Source: Stackebrandtia nassauensis DSM 44728
GTDB taxonomy: Bacteria > Actinomycetota > Actinomycetes > Mycobacteriales > Micromonosporaceae
Reading direction: 5' to 3'
Assembly (NCBI RefSeq): GCF_000024545.1
Contig: NC_013947.1
Span: 2,356,001-2,420,000 of the forward strand
DNA: 64,000 nt
Each line of letters begins with the position of its first letter. The first letter of the stretch is position 1. The notes beneath the pieces were generated by a model. The model searched no databases, was not told the DNA's origin, and saw only the letters and a program-made list of their open reading frames with translations. Positions 24,645-32,770 of this stretch are shown here, in pieces. The position numbers were made by a program, and so were the translations under genes.

Positions 24645-27161
24645 TCAGTCCTGCGCCGGGAGTGCCTGCGTCGGTGGCACCCGCAGCGCCCGCCGGGTCG
24701 GTGCCGCCGTCGCCAGCCAGGCGATGGCCGCGACCAGGATCGCCATCGCGGGTATCATCCACAGTGGTCCTTGCGGCCACGGCAGCCCGAGCAGTCCCAG
24801 ACCGAGGATGCTCTGCGGCACCACTGAGAGCGCCAGTCCCGCGCCGACGGCCAGCACCGTCATCAGCAGCGCCTCCCGGCTCATCATGCCCCGGATCTGG
24901 GCCGGGGTGGCGCCAATGAGCCGCAGGGCCGCGAACTCCGAGCGTCGCCGGGTGGTGGCCGCGACGAGGCTGTTGCCCACGCCGAGCAGCACGTAACCCA
25001 ACAGCGCCAACGACACCACGAGGTTCAGCCACCGGTCGGGGGAGGCCGTTCCCGCCGCCAGTCCCGCCGAGGCGGCGCCGGTGCCGACCTCGCGGCCCGG
25101 GTTGTCGGCCGCCCAGTCGGACAGTCGCGCCGAGGCTCCCGCCACGGCGATGGCGTCGTAGTGGCGGTTGGCGACGTGGCCGGTGACCAGGTCGGACGAA
25201 CCGATCAGTTTGCCGAAACCGAAGCCGCGTGAGTAGGTGGCCACGATGGTCGGTTTGACCTTGCTGCCGTCGGCGAGGATCAGGTCGATGCGGTCGCCGA
25301 CGTCGACGCCCTCGACCCACGCGGTCGCGGAGTCCAGTGCGATCGCGTCACCGGTCAGTTTGGACATGTCGCCGTCGACGACGTCCACATCGATCACCGA
25401 TGTGGCGCCGGATCCGAAGGCCAGCATGGGGAGTTCGTCGGCGCGTTTGTTGTCGCCTTCGGTGAACGGCCACAGTGCTGTCGTGTGGATCAGTGGTACG
25501 GCCGCGTCGACGCCGGGCTGGTCGGCGATCTGTTCGACGTCGCGTTGCGTCAGACCGCCGATCGCGGGCGCGGTGACGGTCGCGTCGATCTTGGTGCCGG
25601 AGTTCAGGTCGTCGTCGGTGACCGCCTGCATGGAGGTCTGGCTGAACACCTGGGTGATGGCGAACCCGACCGCCAGCGCCAACACCGTGATCGCTCCGGC
25701 CATCCGCAGTGCGTAGCCGTGGCTGTTGCCGACCGCGAGCCAGGTGGTCGCGTTGCCGCCCACGGGCAGTCGCCGTTTGAGCCAGCCGGTCGTCGAGCGC
25801 ACCAACGCCGGAGCCGCCAGTGCCAGACCGACCAGGGCGGGCATGATCGAGGAGGCGGCGCTGATGAACGCGGCCTCGCTGCGGGTGATGATCGGTGCCA
25901 TGGCGCTGGCCAGGGCCAGTCCCATCAGCACGAAACCGAAGGCGGTGCGCCACGGCGCGGGCTCGCGGGGTTCGACGCGGGACTCGGCGACGGCCTCGAC
26001 CGCCGACATCCGCGAGGTCCGCATCGACGCCGCCCGGGCCGCCAGTTGCACCACGAACAGCAGCAACAGGGTCGCCGCCAGGCCCGGCAGCGGACTCCAG
26101 CTCAGCGGCAGCGTCCCCGGCAGCATCCCCCAGGAGCGCATCAGGTCGGCGAACTGGCCCGCCATGGCGTATCCGGCCGCCACGCCGACGGCCGTCGCCA
26201 CACCGGCGACCACTGTGGCCTGGGTGGCGATCAGCCGCCGCACCTGCCGGGGAGTGGCCCCCACGGCGCGCAGCAGCGCCAGGTCGCGGCGTTGACCGGC
26301 GACCGACACCGACAGGGCACCGGCGACGATGAACCCGACGATCATGACGATGGTGCCGCCCAGCGAGGTCGACAGTGCGATGAGCATGCCGGTGGACGCG
26401 CCCGAGGCGAGGTCCTCGACGTTGCCGCGCGCCGCCCCGGAGGTGACCTCCACGGCGGACTTCGCGGTGGCGGTTCGCACCGCCTCGGTCACGGAGTCGA
26501 CCGAGGCGCCCTCGGCGACCTTGACGGCCACCAGGTCGATCTCGCCGTCCTTGTGACCGGACAGCTTCGCGGCGGTGCCGGAGTCGAAGTACAGGCCGGA
26601 ACCGGGTGCGTCCACAATCCCCGACACCGTGTACCGCCGCTGCTCGCCGTTGACGAGCAGCGTCACCTCCTCGCCGGGCTCGGCCCGGGTGAGGTCGGCG
26701 TCGAGCACGACCTCGCGGTCGTCTCTCGGGGCCGTGCCCTTCACGTCGGAGGCGCCGAGTTCGGCGATCTCCCAGCCGTGTCCGGACACCGTGGGGTCGG
26801 TGGCGGGTTCGCCGTCGGCGCCGAGGATCACGGCCGGGAACGACACGTCCGCCGCCGCGGCCTCGACCCCCGACACCTTCGCGACGGTGTCGACCAGGTC
26901 GGACGACACCGGAACCCGCTCGGTGAGTGACACGTCGACGTCCTCGTCCTGGACGACGTACTGCCGCCCCGACACGGTCAGGTCGGCGGCGGCCAGCCGC
27001 TCGACCGGGGTGTGGGAGGCGATTCCGGACTCGGCCAGCACCCCGGTGGCGGTGGCCATCGCGGCCCCACCGGCGACGGCGCAGGCCACCGCGATCAGGC
27101 CCCCGAGCCGGGAACGCGCCATCGACACGGCCGGAGCGAACATGTTGGACACCGCCGTCAC
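24645..27161 (-). CDS. ABC transporter permease of the FtsX/LolC type
   Basis: An 838-residue permease with two FtsX-like halves. After an N-terminal span come a large extracytoplasmic domain (about 45-250), three spans (about 255-385), a further central pair of spans (about 400-450), another N-terminal-type span with a second extracytoplasmic domain (about 490-690) and three last spans ending in PTQALPAQD. The ARSRLGGLIAV and LRAVGATPRQVRRLI/LRLIGATPAQIRGMM coupling motifs are present twice, as in the ten-span export permeases. Such proteins work mechanically on envelope substrates rather than by simple transport. The GTG start overlaps the ATPase stop by four bases. Confidence 0.92.
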   Translation of the reverse strand: MTAVSNMFAPAVSMARSRLGGLIAVACAVAGGAAMATATGVLAESGIASHTPVERLAAADLTVSGRQYVVQDEDVDVSLTERVPVSSDLVDTVAKVSGVEAAAADVSFPAVILGADGEPATDPTVSGHGWEIAELGASDVKGTAPRDDREVVLDADLTRAEPGEEVTLLVNGEQRRYTVSGIVDAPGSGLYFDSGTAAKLSGHKDGEIDLVAVKVAEGASVDSVTEAVRTATAKSAVEVTSGAARGNVEDLASGASTGMLIALSTSLGGTIVMIVGFIVAGALSVSVAGQRRDLALLRAVGATPRQVRRLIATQATVVAGVATAVGVAAGYAMAGQFADLMRSWGMLPGTLPLSWSPLPGLAATLLLLFVVQLAARAASMRTSRMSAVEAVAESRVEPREPAPWRTAFGFVLMGLALASAMAPIITRSEAAFISAASSIMPALVGLALAAPALVRSTTGWLKRRLPVGGNATTWLAVGNSHGYALRMAGAITVLALAVGFAITQVFSQTSMQAVTDDDLNSGTKIDATVTAPAIGGLTQRDVEQIADQPGVDAAVPLIHTTALWPFTEGDNKRADELPMLAFGSGATSVIDVDVVDGDMSKLTGDAIALDSATAWVEGVDVGDRIDLILADGSKVKPTIVATYSRGFGFGKLIGSSDLVTGHVANRHYDAIAVAGASARLSDWAADNPGREVGTGAASAGLAAGTASPDRWLNLVVSLALLGYVLLGVGNSLVAATTRRRSEFAALRLIGATPAQIRGMMSREALLMTVLAVGAGLALSVVPQSILGLGLLGLPWPQGPLWMIPAMAILVAAIAWLATAAPTRRALRVPPTQALPAQD

Positions 27162-27901
27162 CGCCGTTCCAGTGTGGTCAGCAGCTGCGCCAGCTTCTCG
27201 GCCGACGGCGTCGCCACCACGTCGCGGATCCGGCCGTCGGCCATGACGACCGCCTCGTGGGCGCGAGCCGCCGCCCCCGGGTCGTGGGTGACCATGACGA
27301 CGGTCTGGCCGAAGTCGTCGGCCAAGCGCCGCAGCAGGTCCAGCACCTCACCGGCGGTGTGCAGGTCGAGCGCGCCGGTGGGTTCGTCGGCGAACACCAC
27401 GTCGGGCCGGGCCACCAGGGCCCGCGCCACGGCGGCGCGCTGCTGCTGGCCGCCGGACAGTTCGGCGGGACGACGGTTCAACAGCCCCTCCAGTCCGATG
27501 TGGGCGACCAGGGTCCGCAGCCAGTCGTGATCGGGGCGCGCCCCGGCCAGTCGTAGTGGCAGCGTGATGTTGTCGGAGACGCTCAACGAGGGCACCAGGT
27601 TGTACGCCTGGAACACGAAGCCGACGCGTTCGCGCCGCAGCATGGTGCGTTTCGTCTCCGACAGCCCCGAGATCTCGGTGTCACCGATGTGGACGGATCC
27701 GTCGGTGGGAACGTCCAGTCCCGCCGCGCAGTGCAGCAGGGTGCTCTTGCCGGAACCCGAGGGCCCCATGACCGCCAGGAAGGTGCCGCGCGGCACCGGC
27801 AGGCTGACGTGGTCCAGTGCGGTCACGCCGCCCCGGTACTTCTTGGTCACTTCGGTCAGCCGGACCGCCGTGGCGGCGCGGACGCTGGTCTGCGTGTTCA
27901 T
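27158..27901 (-). CDS. ABC transporter ATP-binding protein of the LolD/MacB type
   Basis: A 247-residue ATPase with Walker [10 protein letters not shown] (46-54), Q-loop [14 protein letters not shown], signature [17 protein letters not shown], Walker [13 protein letters not shown] and the H-loop MVTHDPGAA. The [12 protein letters not shown] and EPTGALD forms are characteristic of the LolD/MacB/FtsE branch, which pairs with FtsX-type permeases; the partner gene overlaps it by four bases. The ATG at 27901 overlaps the stop of the small membrane-protein gene. The unit is divergent from a two-component system, which is a probable regulator by analogy with antimicrobial-peptide sensing modules. 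Confidence 0.94.
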   Translation of the reverse strand: MNTQTSVRAATAVRLTEVTKKYRGGVTALDHVSLPVPRGTFLAVMGPSGSGKSTLLHCAAGLDVPTDGSVHIGDTEISGLSETKRTMLRRERVGFVFQAYNLVPSLSVSDNITLPLRLAGARPDHDWLRTLVAHIGLEGLLNRRPAELSGGQQQRAAVARALVARPDVVFADEPTGALDLHTAGEVLDLLRRLADDFGQTVVMVTHDPGAAARAHEAVVMADGRIRDVVATPSAEKLAQLLTTLERR

Positions 27902-28131
27902 GCGCGCCGCCGCTTCAGGTGCCGGACCACCGCGATGACGACGAACAGCAGTCCGAGGCCACCGAACACCGCGCCGATCAGTTCCTGACCGGCGATGGAC
28001 ATCGCCGTGTTCAGTCCCGCGAAGATCGCCGCTATAGTCCACAACAGAATGGTCAGCGCCGATCCGGGCTTCCCCTCTCGCGGCCGGGGCGCGGCGGGCG
28101 CCGGATCGTCGATGCGATACGGGTCGGACAT
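27898..28131 (-). CDS. Small membrane protein, first gene of the ABC operon
   Basis: A 77-residue protein with a Pro/Arg-rich soluble N-terminus (about 25 residues), two hydrophobic segments at about 25-46 and 48-68 and a basic tail (RHLKRRRA), so two membrane spans are expected with both ends inside. No family is recognised. The ATG at 28131 has an AGGGAG ribosome binding site; the longer reading upstream is not supported. Its TGA overlaps the ATG of the ATPase gene (TCAT on the plus strand at 27898-27901), so it is translationally coupled to the exporter and may be an accessory subunit. Confidence 0.7.
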   Translation of the reverse strand: MSDPYRIDDPAPAAPRPREGKPGSALTILLWTIAAIFAGLNTAMSIAGQELIGAVFGGLGLLFVVIAVVRHLKRRRA

Positions 28132-28322
28132 GGGGTGCTCCCTGAGGTTCGAGTGTGGATTTACCGTCGCCGCAAACGCTATGGGCGCCACGAGGCCCGG
28201 CCAATGCCGTCAACTACCGAACCGGGGTACAGCAGGCTGTACTGTCGGGCCGCGAGCTGGCCGATCGGCCCTTCGGCCACGTACAGTCCCACCGTCGACC
28301 CTTGAACGAGACGAGCCAGACC

Positions 28323-29585
28323 ATGACCCGCGACACCTCAAAGCCCGGCCCGGTATGGGCCGTGCTTCGCCGCGCGCTGGTGGCGACCAAGTGGATGCTC
28401 GCGGGCATGGGGACCTCGATGCTGGCGGTGCTGGGCTGGGCGCTGGTGGTGCTGATCGCGGGGCTGAGCCTCCTCGGGGTCGGACTGTTGCTGCTGCGGC
28501 CCGCGCTGCTGGTGATCCGGCGCATCGCCGACCTGGAACGCGCCCGGCTCAACCGGATGGGCAAGCCGGTGACCGCGTCCTACGCCGAACTGCCGTACCC
28601 GCCGCTTCAGGTGCTGCGCGCCCTCGCCGAGGACCCGTCCAACCGCCGCGACCTGGCCTGGCTGGTGCTGCACGGCAGCTACGGCTTCCTGCTGGCCTCA
28701 CTGGCGCTGCAAGCGCCGGTCAACGTGCTGCGCGAACTGTCCTTCCCACTGTGGTGGACGCTGGTCCCGCCGGAGGAATCCAACGCGCTCAACGGTTTCA
28801 TCGACATCAGCACCTGGACCGGAGCCTGGCTGGTCTTCGCCACCGCTCCACTGTGGTTCATACTGTGGCTGGTGGTGACACCGCTGCTGACCGGACCGCA
28901 GGCCCTGCCGGGCGTCCGGCTGCTCAACCCGCACCCCGACATCGACCTGTCGGCCCGGCTCGCCCAGCTGACCGCCACCCGGGCCGCCGCCCTGGACGCC
29001 CACGCCGTCGAACTGCGCCGCATCGAACGCGCCCTGCACGACGGCGCCCAGAACCGGCTCGTCGGCGTCGCGGTCCTGGTGGGTGCCGCCCGGCAGGCGC
29101 TGCGCCGCGACCCCGACCACGCCGACGCCGTCCTGGAACGCGCCCAGAGCACCGCCGAGGACGCGCTGGCCGAACTGCGTTCGGTGGTGCGCAGCATCCT
29201 GCCGCCGGTGCTGGAGAACCGGGGCCTGTCCGGCGCCCTGTCGGCACTGGCCGCCGACAGCCCGGTGCCGTGCCACCTCCAGGTGGACGTGCCGGTGCGC
29301 TGCCCGGTCAGCGTCGAGGCCACCGCCTACTTCGCCGTCGCCGAAGCCCTCACCAACGCCGCCAAACACAGCCGCGCCACCCGCGTCGACATCACCGTCG
29401 TGCGCGTCGGTGACCGGCTCACCGCCACCGTCACCGACGACGGCACCGGCGGCGCCGAACCCGACACCGGCACCGGCCTGTCGGGAATCCGCCGCCGCGT
29501 CGCCGCCCACGACGGAACCACCACCATCACCAGCCCGCCCGGCGGGCCGACCGTCATAGAAGTGGAGCTGCCGTGCGGATCGTGA
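28323..29585 (+). CDS. Two-component sensor histidine kinase (NarX/DesK type), pair 1
   Basis: A 420-residue membrane kinase. Two spans near the N-terminus (about 25-60), a cytoplasmic loop, two more spans (about 118-190), then the HisKA_3 domain with phospho-acceptor His in RRIERALHDGAQNRL and the HATPase domain with N box EALTNAAKHS and G boxes DDGTGG and GTGLSGIRRRV. It carries the actinomycete Speed/PspC-type sensor layout. The ATG at 28323 is chosen because the longer upstream frame is not conserved-looking. It overlaps the response regulator gene by 13 bases and is divergent from the ABC exporter operon. Confidence 0.92.
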   Translation: MTRDTSKPGPVWAVLRRALVATKWMLAGMGTSMLAVLGWALVVLIAGLSLLGVGLLLLRPALLVIRRIADLERARLNRMGKPVTASYAELPYPPLQVLRALAEDPSNRRDLAWLVLHGSYGFLLASLALQAPVNVLRELSFPLWWTLVPPEESNALNGFIDISTWTGAWLVFATAPLWFILWLVVTPLLTGPQALPGVRLLNPHPDIDLSARLAQLTATRAAALDAHAVELRRIERALHDGAQNRLVGVAVLVGAARQALRRDPDHADAVLERAQSTAEDALAELRSVVRSILPPVLENRGLSGALSALAADSPVPCHLQVDVPVRCPVSVEATAYFAVAEALTNAAKHSRATRVDITVVRVGDRLTATVTDDGTGGAEPDTGTGLSGIRRRVAAHDGTTTITSPPGGPTVIEVELPCGS

Positions 29586-30883
29586 TCGCCGAGGACGACG
29601 CCCTGCTGCGCGAGGGCCTGGTGCTGGTCCTGCGGGGCGAGGGTTTCGAGGTGGCCGCCGCCGTCGGCGACCCCACCGCCTTCGCCGCCGCCGTCACCGA
29701 ACACCGCCCCGACATCGCGGTGCTGGACGTGCGGATGCCGCCCAGCCACACCGACGAGGGCATCCGCGCCGCCGTGGCCGCCCGCCGCGAACACCCCGAC
29801 CTCGCCGTCCTGGTGCTGTCGGCCTATGTGGAACAGAGCTTCGCCACCGACCTGCTGGCCGACGGCGCGAAGAGCGTCGGCTACCTGCTCAAGGAACGCG
29901 TCGGCCGGGTCGACACCTTCGTGTCCGCGCTGCGCCGCGTCGCCGAGGGCGGCACCGCCATCGACCCCGAAGTGGTGGCGCAACTGTTCGCCCGGCAGCG
30001 CGCCGACGATCCACTGTCGCGCCTCAGCCCCCGGGAACGCGAGGTGCTCGCGGTCATGGCCGAGGGCCTCGGCAACGCGGCGATCGCCAAACGGCTGTTC
30101 ATCACCGACAACGCCGTCCACAAGCACATCCGCAGCATCTTCGCGAAACTCGAACTGGCCCCCGACGACGAGACCGACCGCCGGGTCGCGGCGGTCCTGC
30201 GCTACCTGGACGGCACCCGTACCTAACCGCGGCGTGAAGTCGTCGTCGGCAAGGCCCAGCCGGTGTGCCAGTACCGCCGCCTGGATCCGGTTGCGGACGC
30301 CGAGCTTGTCGGTGATGACCGAGACGTGGGTCTTGACGGTCGTGACTCCAAGGTGGAGCGTCTTGGCGATCTCGGCGTTGGAACAGCCCGCGCCCACCAG
30401 GGCCAGCACCTCGCGTTCGCGGGCCGTCAGGTGGGACACGTCCGCGCCGGTATCCGTCGACTGTGCGGAGACGGCCCGGTCCACGACCCGCCGCAGTACC
30501 GACGGCGCCAGGGTGGGTTCGCCGGAGGCGGCGCGGCGCACCGCGTCGATCATCTGTTGTGGATCGTCGTCCTTGACGAGGAAACCGATGGCCCCGGCAC
30601 GCAGTGCGGCATAGACGTTCTCGTCCTCAGCGAAGGTGGTCAGCATGACGATGCGGGCGTCGGGGCGCCACGCGAGGATGCGGCGGGTGGCCTCGATGCC
30701 GTCCAGCCTCGGCATTCGGATGTCCATCAGCACCACGTCGGGGGTGTGGCGTTGGGTGAGGCGGACCGCTTCGGAACCGTCGGCGGCCATGGCGACCACG
30801 TCGATGTCACCGGCGGCGTGCAGCAGCATCTCCACTCCGGCGCGGACCAGCTTCTGGTCGTCGGCGATCACGACTCGGATCAA
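29327..30883 (-). CDS. NarL-family response regulator, pair 2, reading on without a stop codon
   Basis: The first 219 residues are a complete response regulator: receiver domain with Asp54 in VLMDIRMPRLDGIEATRRIL, Lys in FLVKDDD, and HTH LTAREREVLALVGAGCSNAE with the usual end RIQAAVLAHRLGLADDD. The start is TTG at 30883, overlapping the kinase stop (TTGA). At the place where such proteins end (about 30227) there is no stop: the frame passes through TTA, opposite the TAA of the convergent regulator, and stays open to 29327. About 300 extra residues come from DNA antisense to pair 1. These show no domain and may not be functional. The working product is probably the first 219 residues. Confidence 0.75.
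   Translation of the reverse strand: MIRVVIADDQKLVRAGVEMLLHAAGDIDVVAMAADGSEAVRLTQRHTPDVVLMDIRMPRLDGIEATRRILAWRPDARIVMLTTFAEDENVYAALRAGAIGFLVKDDDPQQMIDAVRRAASGEPTLAPSVLRRVVDRAVSAQSTDTGADVSHLTAREREVLALVGAGCSNAEIAKTLHLGVTTVKTHVSVITDKLGVRNRIQAAVLAHRLGLADDDFTPRLGTGAVQVAQDRRDPAVGLVVGGQFEFREDAADVLVDGVVGDEQPFGDRRVAEALGHDREHLAFPGAEARQWIVGALPGEQLRHHFGVDGGAALGDAAQRGHEGVDPADAFLEQVADALRAVGQQVGGEALFHIGRQHQDGEVGVFAAGGHGGADALVGVAGRHPHVQHRDVGAVFGDGGGEGGGVADGGGHLETLAPQDQHQALAQQGVVLGDHDPHGSSTSMTVGPPGGLVMVVVPSWAATRRRIPDRPVPVSGSAPPVPSSVTVAVSRSPTRTTVMSTRVARLCLAALVRASATAK
29573..30226 (+). CDS. NarL-family response regulator, pair 1
   Basis: A 217-residue regulator: receiver domain with acidic residues at 8-9 (EDD) and phospho-acceptor Asp52 in VLDVRMPPSHTDEG, Lys in YLLKERV, then a LuxR-type HTH (LSPREREVLAVMAEGLGNAA, with IAKRLFITDNAVHKHIRSIF). 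The PPSHTDEGI segment is typical for regulators paired with the histidine kinase encoded just upstream, whose end it overlaps. The GTG start lies at 29573. Its likely target is the divergent ABC exporter operon. The gene is fully overlapped on the other strand by the extended frame of regulator pair 2. Confidence 0.94.
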   Translation: MRIVIAEDDALLREGLVLVLRGEGFEVAAAVGDPTAFAAAVTEHRPDIAVLDVRMPPSHTDEGIRAAVAARREHPDLAVLVLSAYVEQSFATDLLADGAKSVGYLLKERVGRVDTFVSALRRVAEGGTAIDPEVVAQLFARQRADDPLSRLSPREREVLAVMAEGLGNAAIAKRLFITDNAVHKHIRSIFAKLELAPDDETDRRVAAVLRYLDGTRT

Positions 30884-32040
30884 CGTTGGCTCCCATATGG
30901 AATCGAGGCGGACAGCCGCCAGCCCGCGGTGCCGGTGGGTCCGGCTTCGAGGTGTCCGTCCAGCATCGCGACCCGTTCCCGCATCCCCGACAGACCGTAG
31001 CCCGTGGACGGCAGCGGTCGCGGCCCGCTCGTTTCGGGGGCGTCGTTGACGACCTCGACGGTGAGCGTTCCGGTCGCGGCGGTGACCGTGACGCGGGTGT
31101 CGGTGCCAGGACCGGCGTGCTTGAGGACGTTGGTGAGGCCCTCCTGCACCAGTCGCGCCGCCGTGGCCCGCACGACCATGGGTGCCGTCGCGGCGGCCGG
31201 ATCGATGTCGGCGGACAGGCGCAAGCCCGCTGCGGCGGAGCGTTCCACTGCCTCGGTCATCACGGCCTCGGGTTCGGACACCGACGGCGCGCCCTCGACG
31301 GCGGCGGGATCGCGCAGTACCGCCAGCAGACCCCGCAGGTCCTCCAGGACCTGGGTGCCGGTGGACCGGATGTCGCCCAGCGCTTCGGCGACCGGTGGCG
31401 GCGCGCCCGCGTACTGAGCGGCTCCGGCGCGCAGCACCATCGCCCCGACGTGGTGGGCCACGATGTCGTGCAGGTCGCGGGCGATGCGAGCCCGTTCGGC
31501 CAGCCGGGCGGCGGCGGCTTCGGCCTGTACGCGTTCGGCGGTCTCGCGGGCGCGGGCGCGGTTGAGGGCGGCGACCGCACGCAGGCCCGCCAGGTACCGT
31601 CCGAAAGCGATCGGCGCGGCCAGTACGACCAGCACCCCGGCGACCCGCCACCAGGTCAGCGAGACGCCCGAACCGGCGTCGACGAGGTTGACCGCCGTGG
31701 TGACCAGCGCGACGACGTAACACGCGATCGTGGTCGGCCAGCCGCAGGTGAACGCGACGTAGCCGAGCCCGAGCAGCAGCAGGAACTGCACCGGGTTGGC
31801 CGCGAAGGGGGAATAGTGGTCGGTGACCAGCAGCAGCACCGCCAGCACCCCGAGGACCGGCACCGGCAGCCTGCGGGCGAACGCCATCGCCAGCCCGGCG
31901 CCGATGACCGCTCCGGCGGACAGCCACCCGGGCGCGCCGTCGTGGCCCCATGACCGCCACGTGGTCACCACCCCGAAGCCGACCGCGAGCGTGGCCACCG
32001 CGACGTCGGGCGCGGTGCGGCGCCACACATCCGATCGCAT
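30880..32040 (-). CDS. Two-component sensor histidine kinase (DesK/NarX type), pair 2
   Basis: A 386-residue kinase with about five hydrophobic segments in the first 150 residues, a coiled linker rich in Ala/Glu/Arg, the HisKA_3 motif RARIARDLHDIVAHHVGAMV with the phospho-acceptor His, and a HATPase domain with RLVQEGLTNVLKHAG and STGYGLSGMRERV. The extracytoplasmic loops are very short, so it probably senses something in the membrane. The ATG at 32040 is preceded by TAGTGT at 7 bases, a leaderless layout; upstream in-frame sequence is not part of the fold. Its TGA overlaps the TTG start of the paired regulator. Confidence 0.92.
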   Translation of the reverse strand: MRSDVWRRTAPDVAVATLAVGFGVVTTWRSWGHDGAPGWLSAGAVIGAGLAMAFARRLPVPVLGVLAVLLLVTDHYSPFAANPVQFLLLLGLGYVAFTCGWPTTIACYVVALVTTAVNLVDAGSGVSLTWWRVAGVLVVLAAPIAFGRYLAGLRAVAALNRARARETAERVQAEAAAARLAERARIARDLHDIVAHHVGAMVLRAGAAQYAGAPPPVAEALGDIRSTGTQVLEDLRGLLAVLRDPAAVEGAPSVSEPEAVMTEAVERSAAAGLRLSADIDPAAATAPMVVRATAARLVQEGLTNVLKHAGPGTDTRVTVTAATGTLTVEVVNDAPETSGPRPLPSTGYGLSGMRERVAMLDGHLEAGPTGTAGWRLSASIPYGSQR

Positions 32041-32170
32041 GGCCCCGACACTACTGACCACCGGCTGAGCGCACGGTCCTTCCACTGGCCGCGGCGTCTC
32101 CTCCCACTGGCCGAAACCGCGGCCTGGACGCGGAGGTTTCCGGCGGGCGACGGCCATACCGTCGATCAGC

Positions 32171-32770
32171 GTGAGCGCCGAATCGACCGTCTTCCTTCGC
32201 GAGTTCCTGCGCACCCCGATGCGAACCGGGGCGCTGCTTCCCAGTTCGGCCCGGCTGGCCTCGGCCGTCGTGGCGCCGATCCCGCGGCGCGGCGACCCGG
32301 TGGTCGTCGAACTGGGCCCGGGCACCGGCGCCTTCACCGCCGCCATCCGGCAGCGGCTGGCGGGACGCGGCCACCAGCTGGCCGTCGAGCTGAACCCCCG
32401 GCTGGCCGAGTACACCGCCCGCCGCTTCACCGGCGTGGACGTCGTGACCGCCGACGCCGCGCGACTGCCCGCGATCCTGGCCGAACGCGGCCTGCCCGGC
32501 GCCGACGTCGTCGTCAGTGGACTGCCGTGGGCGTCGTTCCCCCGTCCGGTGCAGCAGTCCATCCTCGACGCGATTCGCGGCGGTCTGGCCGAGGGCGGCG
32601 CGTTCACCACCTTCGCGTACTCGCACGCCCGAGTGCTGTCGTCGGCACGTCGGTTCCGCCGATCCCTGGAGGCCGGATTCGAGGAAGTCCTGTGCGGACG
32701 GACGATCTGGCGGAACATACCCCCGGCGATGGTCTACGTCTCCCGCCGTCCGAAAGGAAACGCGTCATGA
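32171..32770 (+). CDS. SAM-dependent methyltransferase (phospholipid N-methyltransferase-like)
   Basis: A 199-residue class I methyltransferase. It opens with FLREFLRTPMRTGALLPSSA, as in the PmtA/KsgA-related phospholipid methyltransferases, then motif I VVELGPGTGAFTAAI, the acidic ribose residue in AVELNPR, and the motif IV region VVVSGLPWASFP. The substrate may be a membrane lipid or a small amine, but 16S rRNA dimethylation is unlikely because the KsgA NLPY motif is changed to GLPW. The GTG at 32171 is the first start in the fold. Its TGA overlaps the ATG of the hydrolase gene, so the two are translated together. Confidence 0.85.
   Translation: MSAESTVFLREFLRTPMRTGALLPSSARLASAVVAPIPRRGDPVVVELGPGTGAFTAAIRQRLAGRGHQLAVELNPRLAEYTARRFTGVDVVTADAARLPAILAERGLPGADVVVSGLPWASFPRPVQQSILDAIRGGLAEGGAFTTFAYSHARVLSSARRFRRSLEAGFEEVLCGRTIWRNIPPAMVYVSRRPKGNAS

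Noticed and set aside
32171-32770. KsgA-type 16S rRNA dimethyltransferase
   Set aside because: The catalytic NLPY motif is replaced by GLPW and the protein is too short; a phospholipid or small-molecule methyltransferase is more likely.
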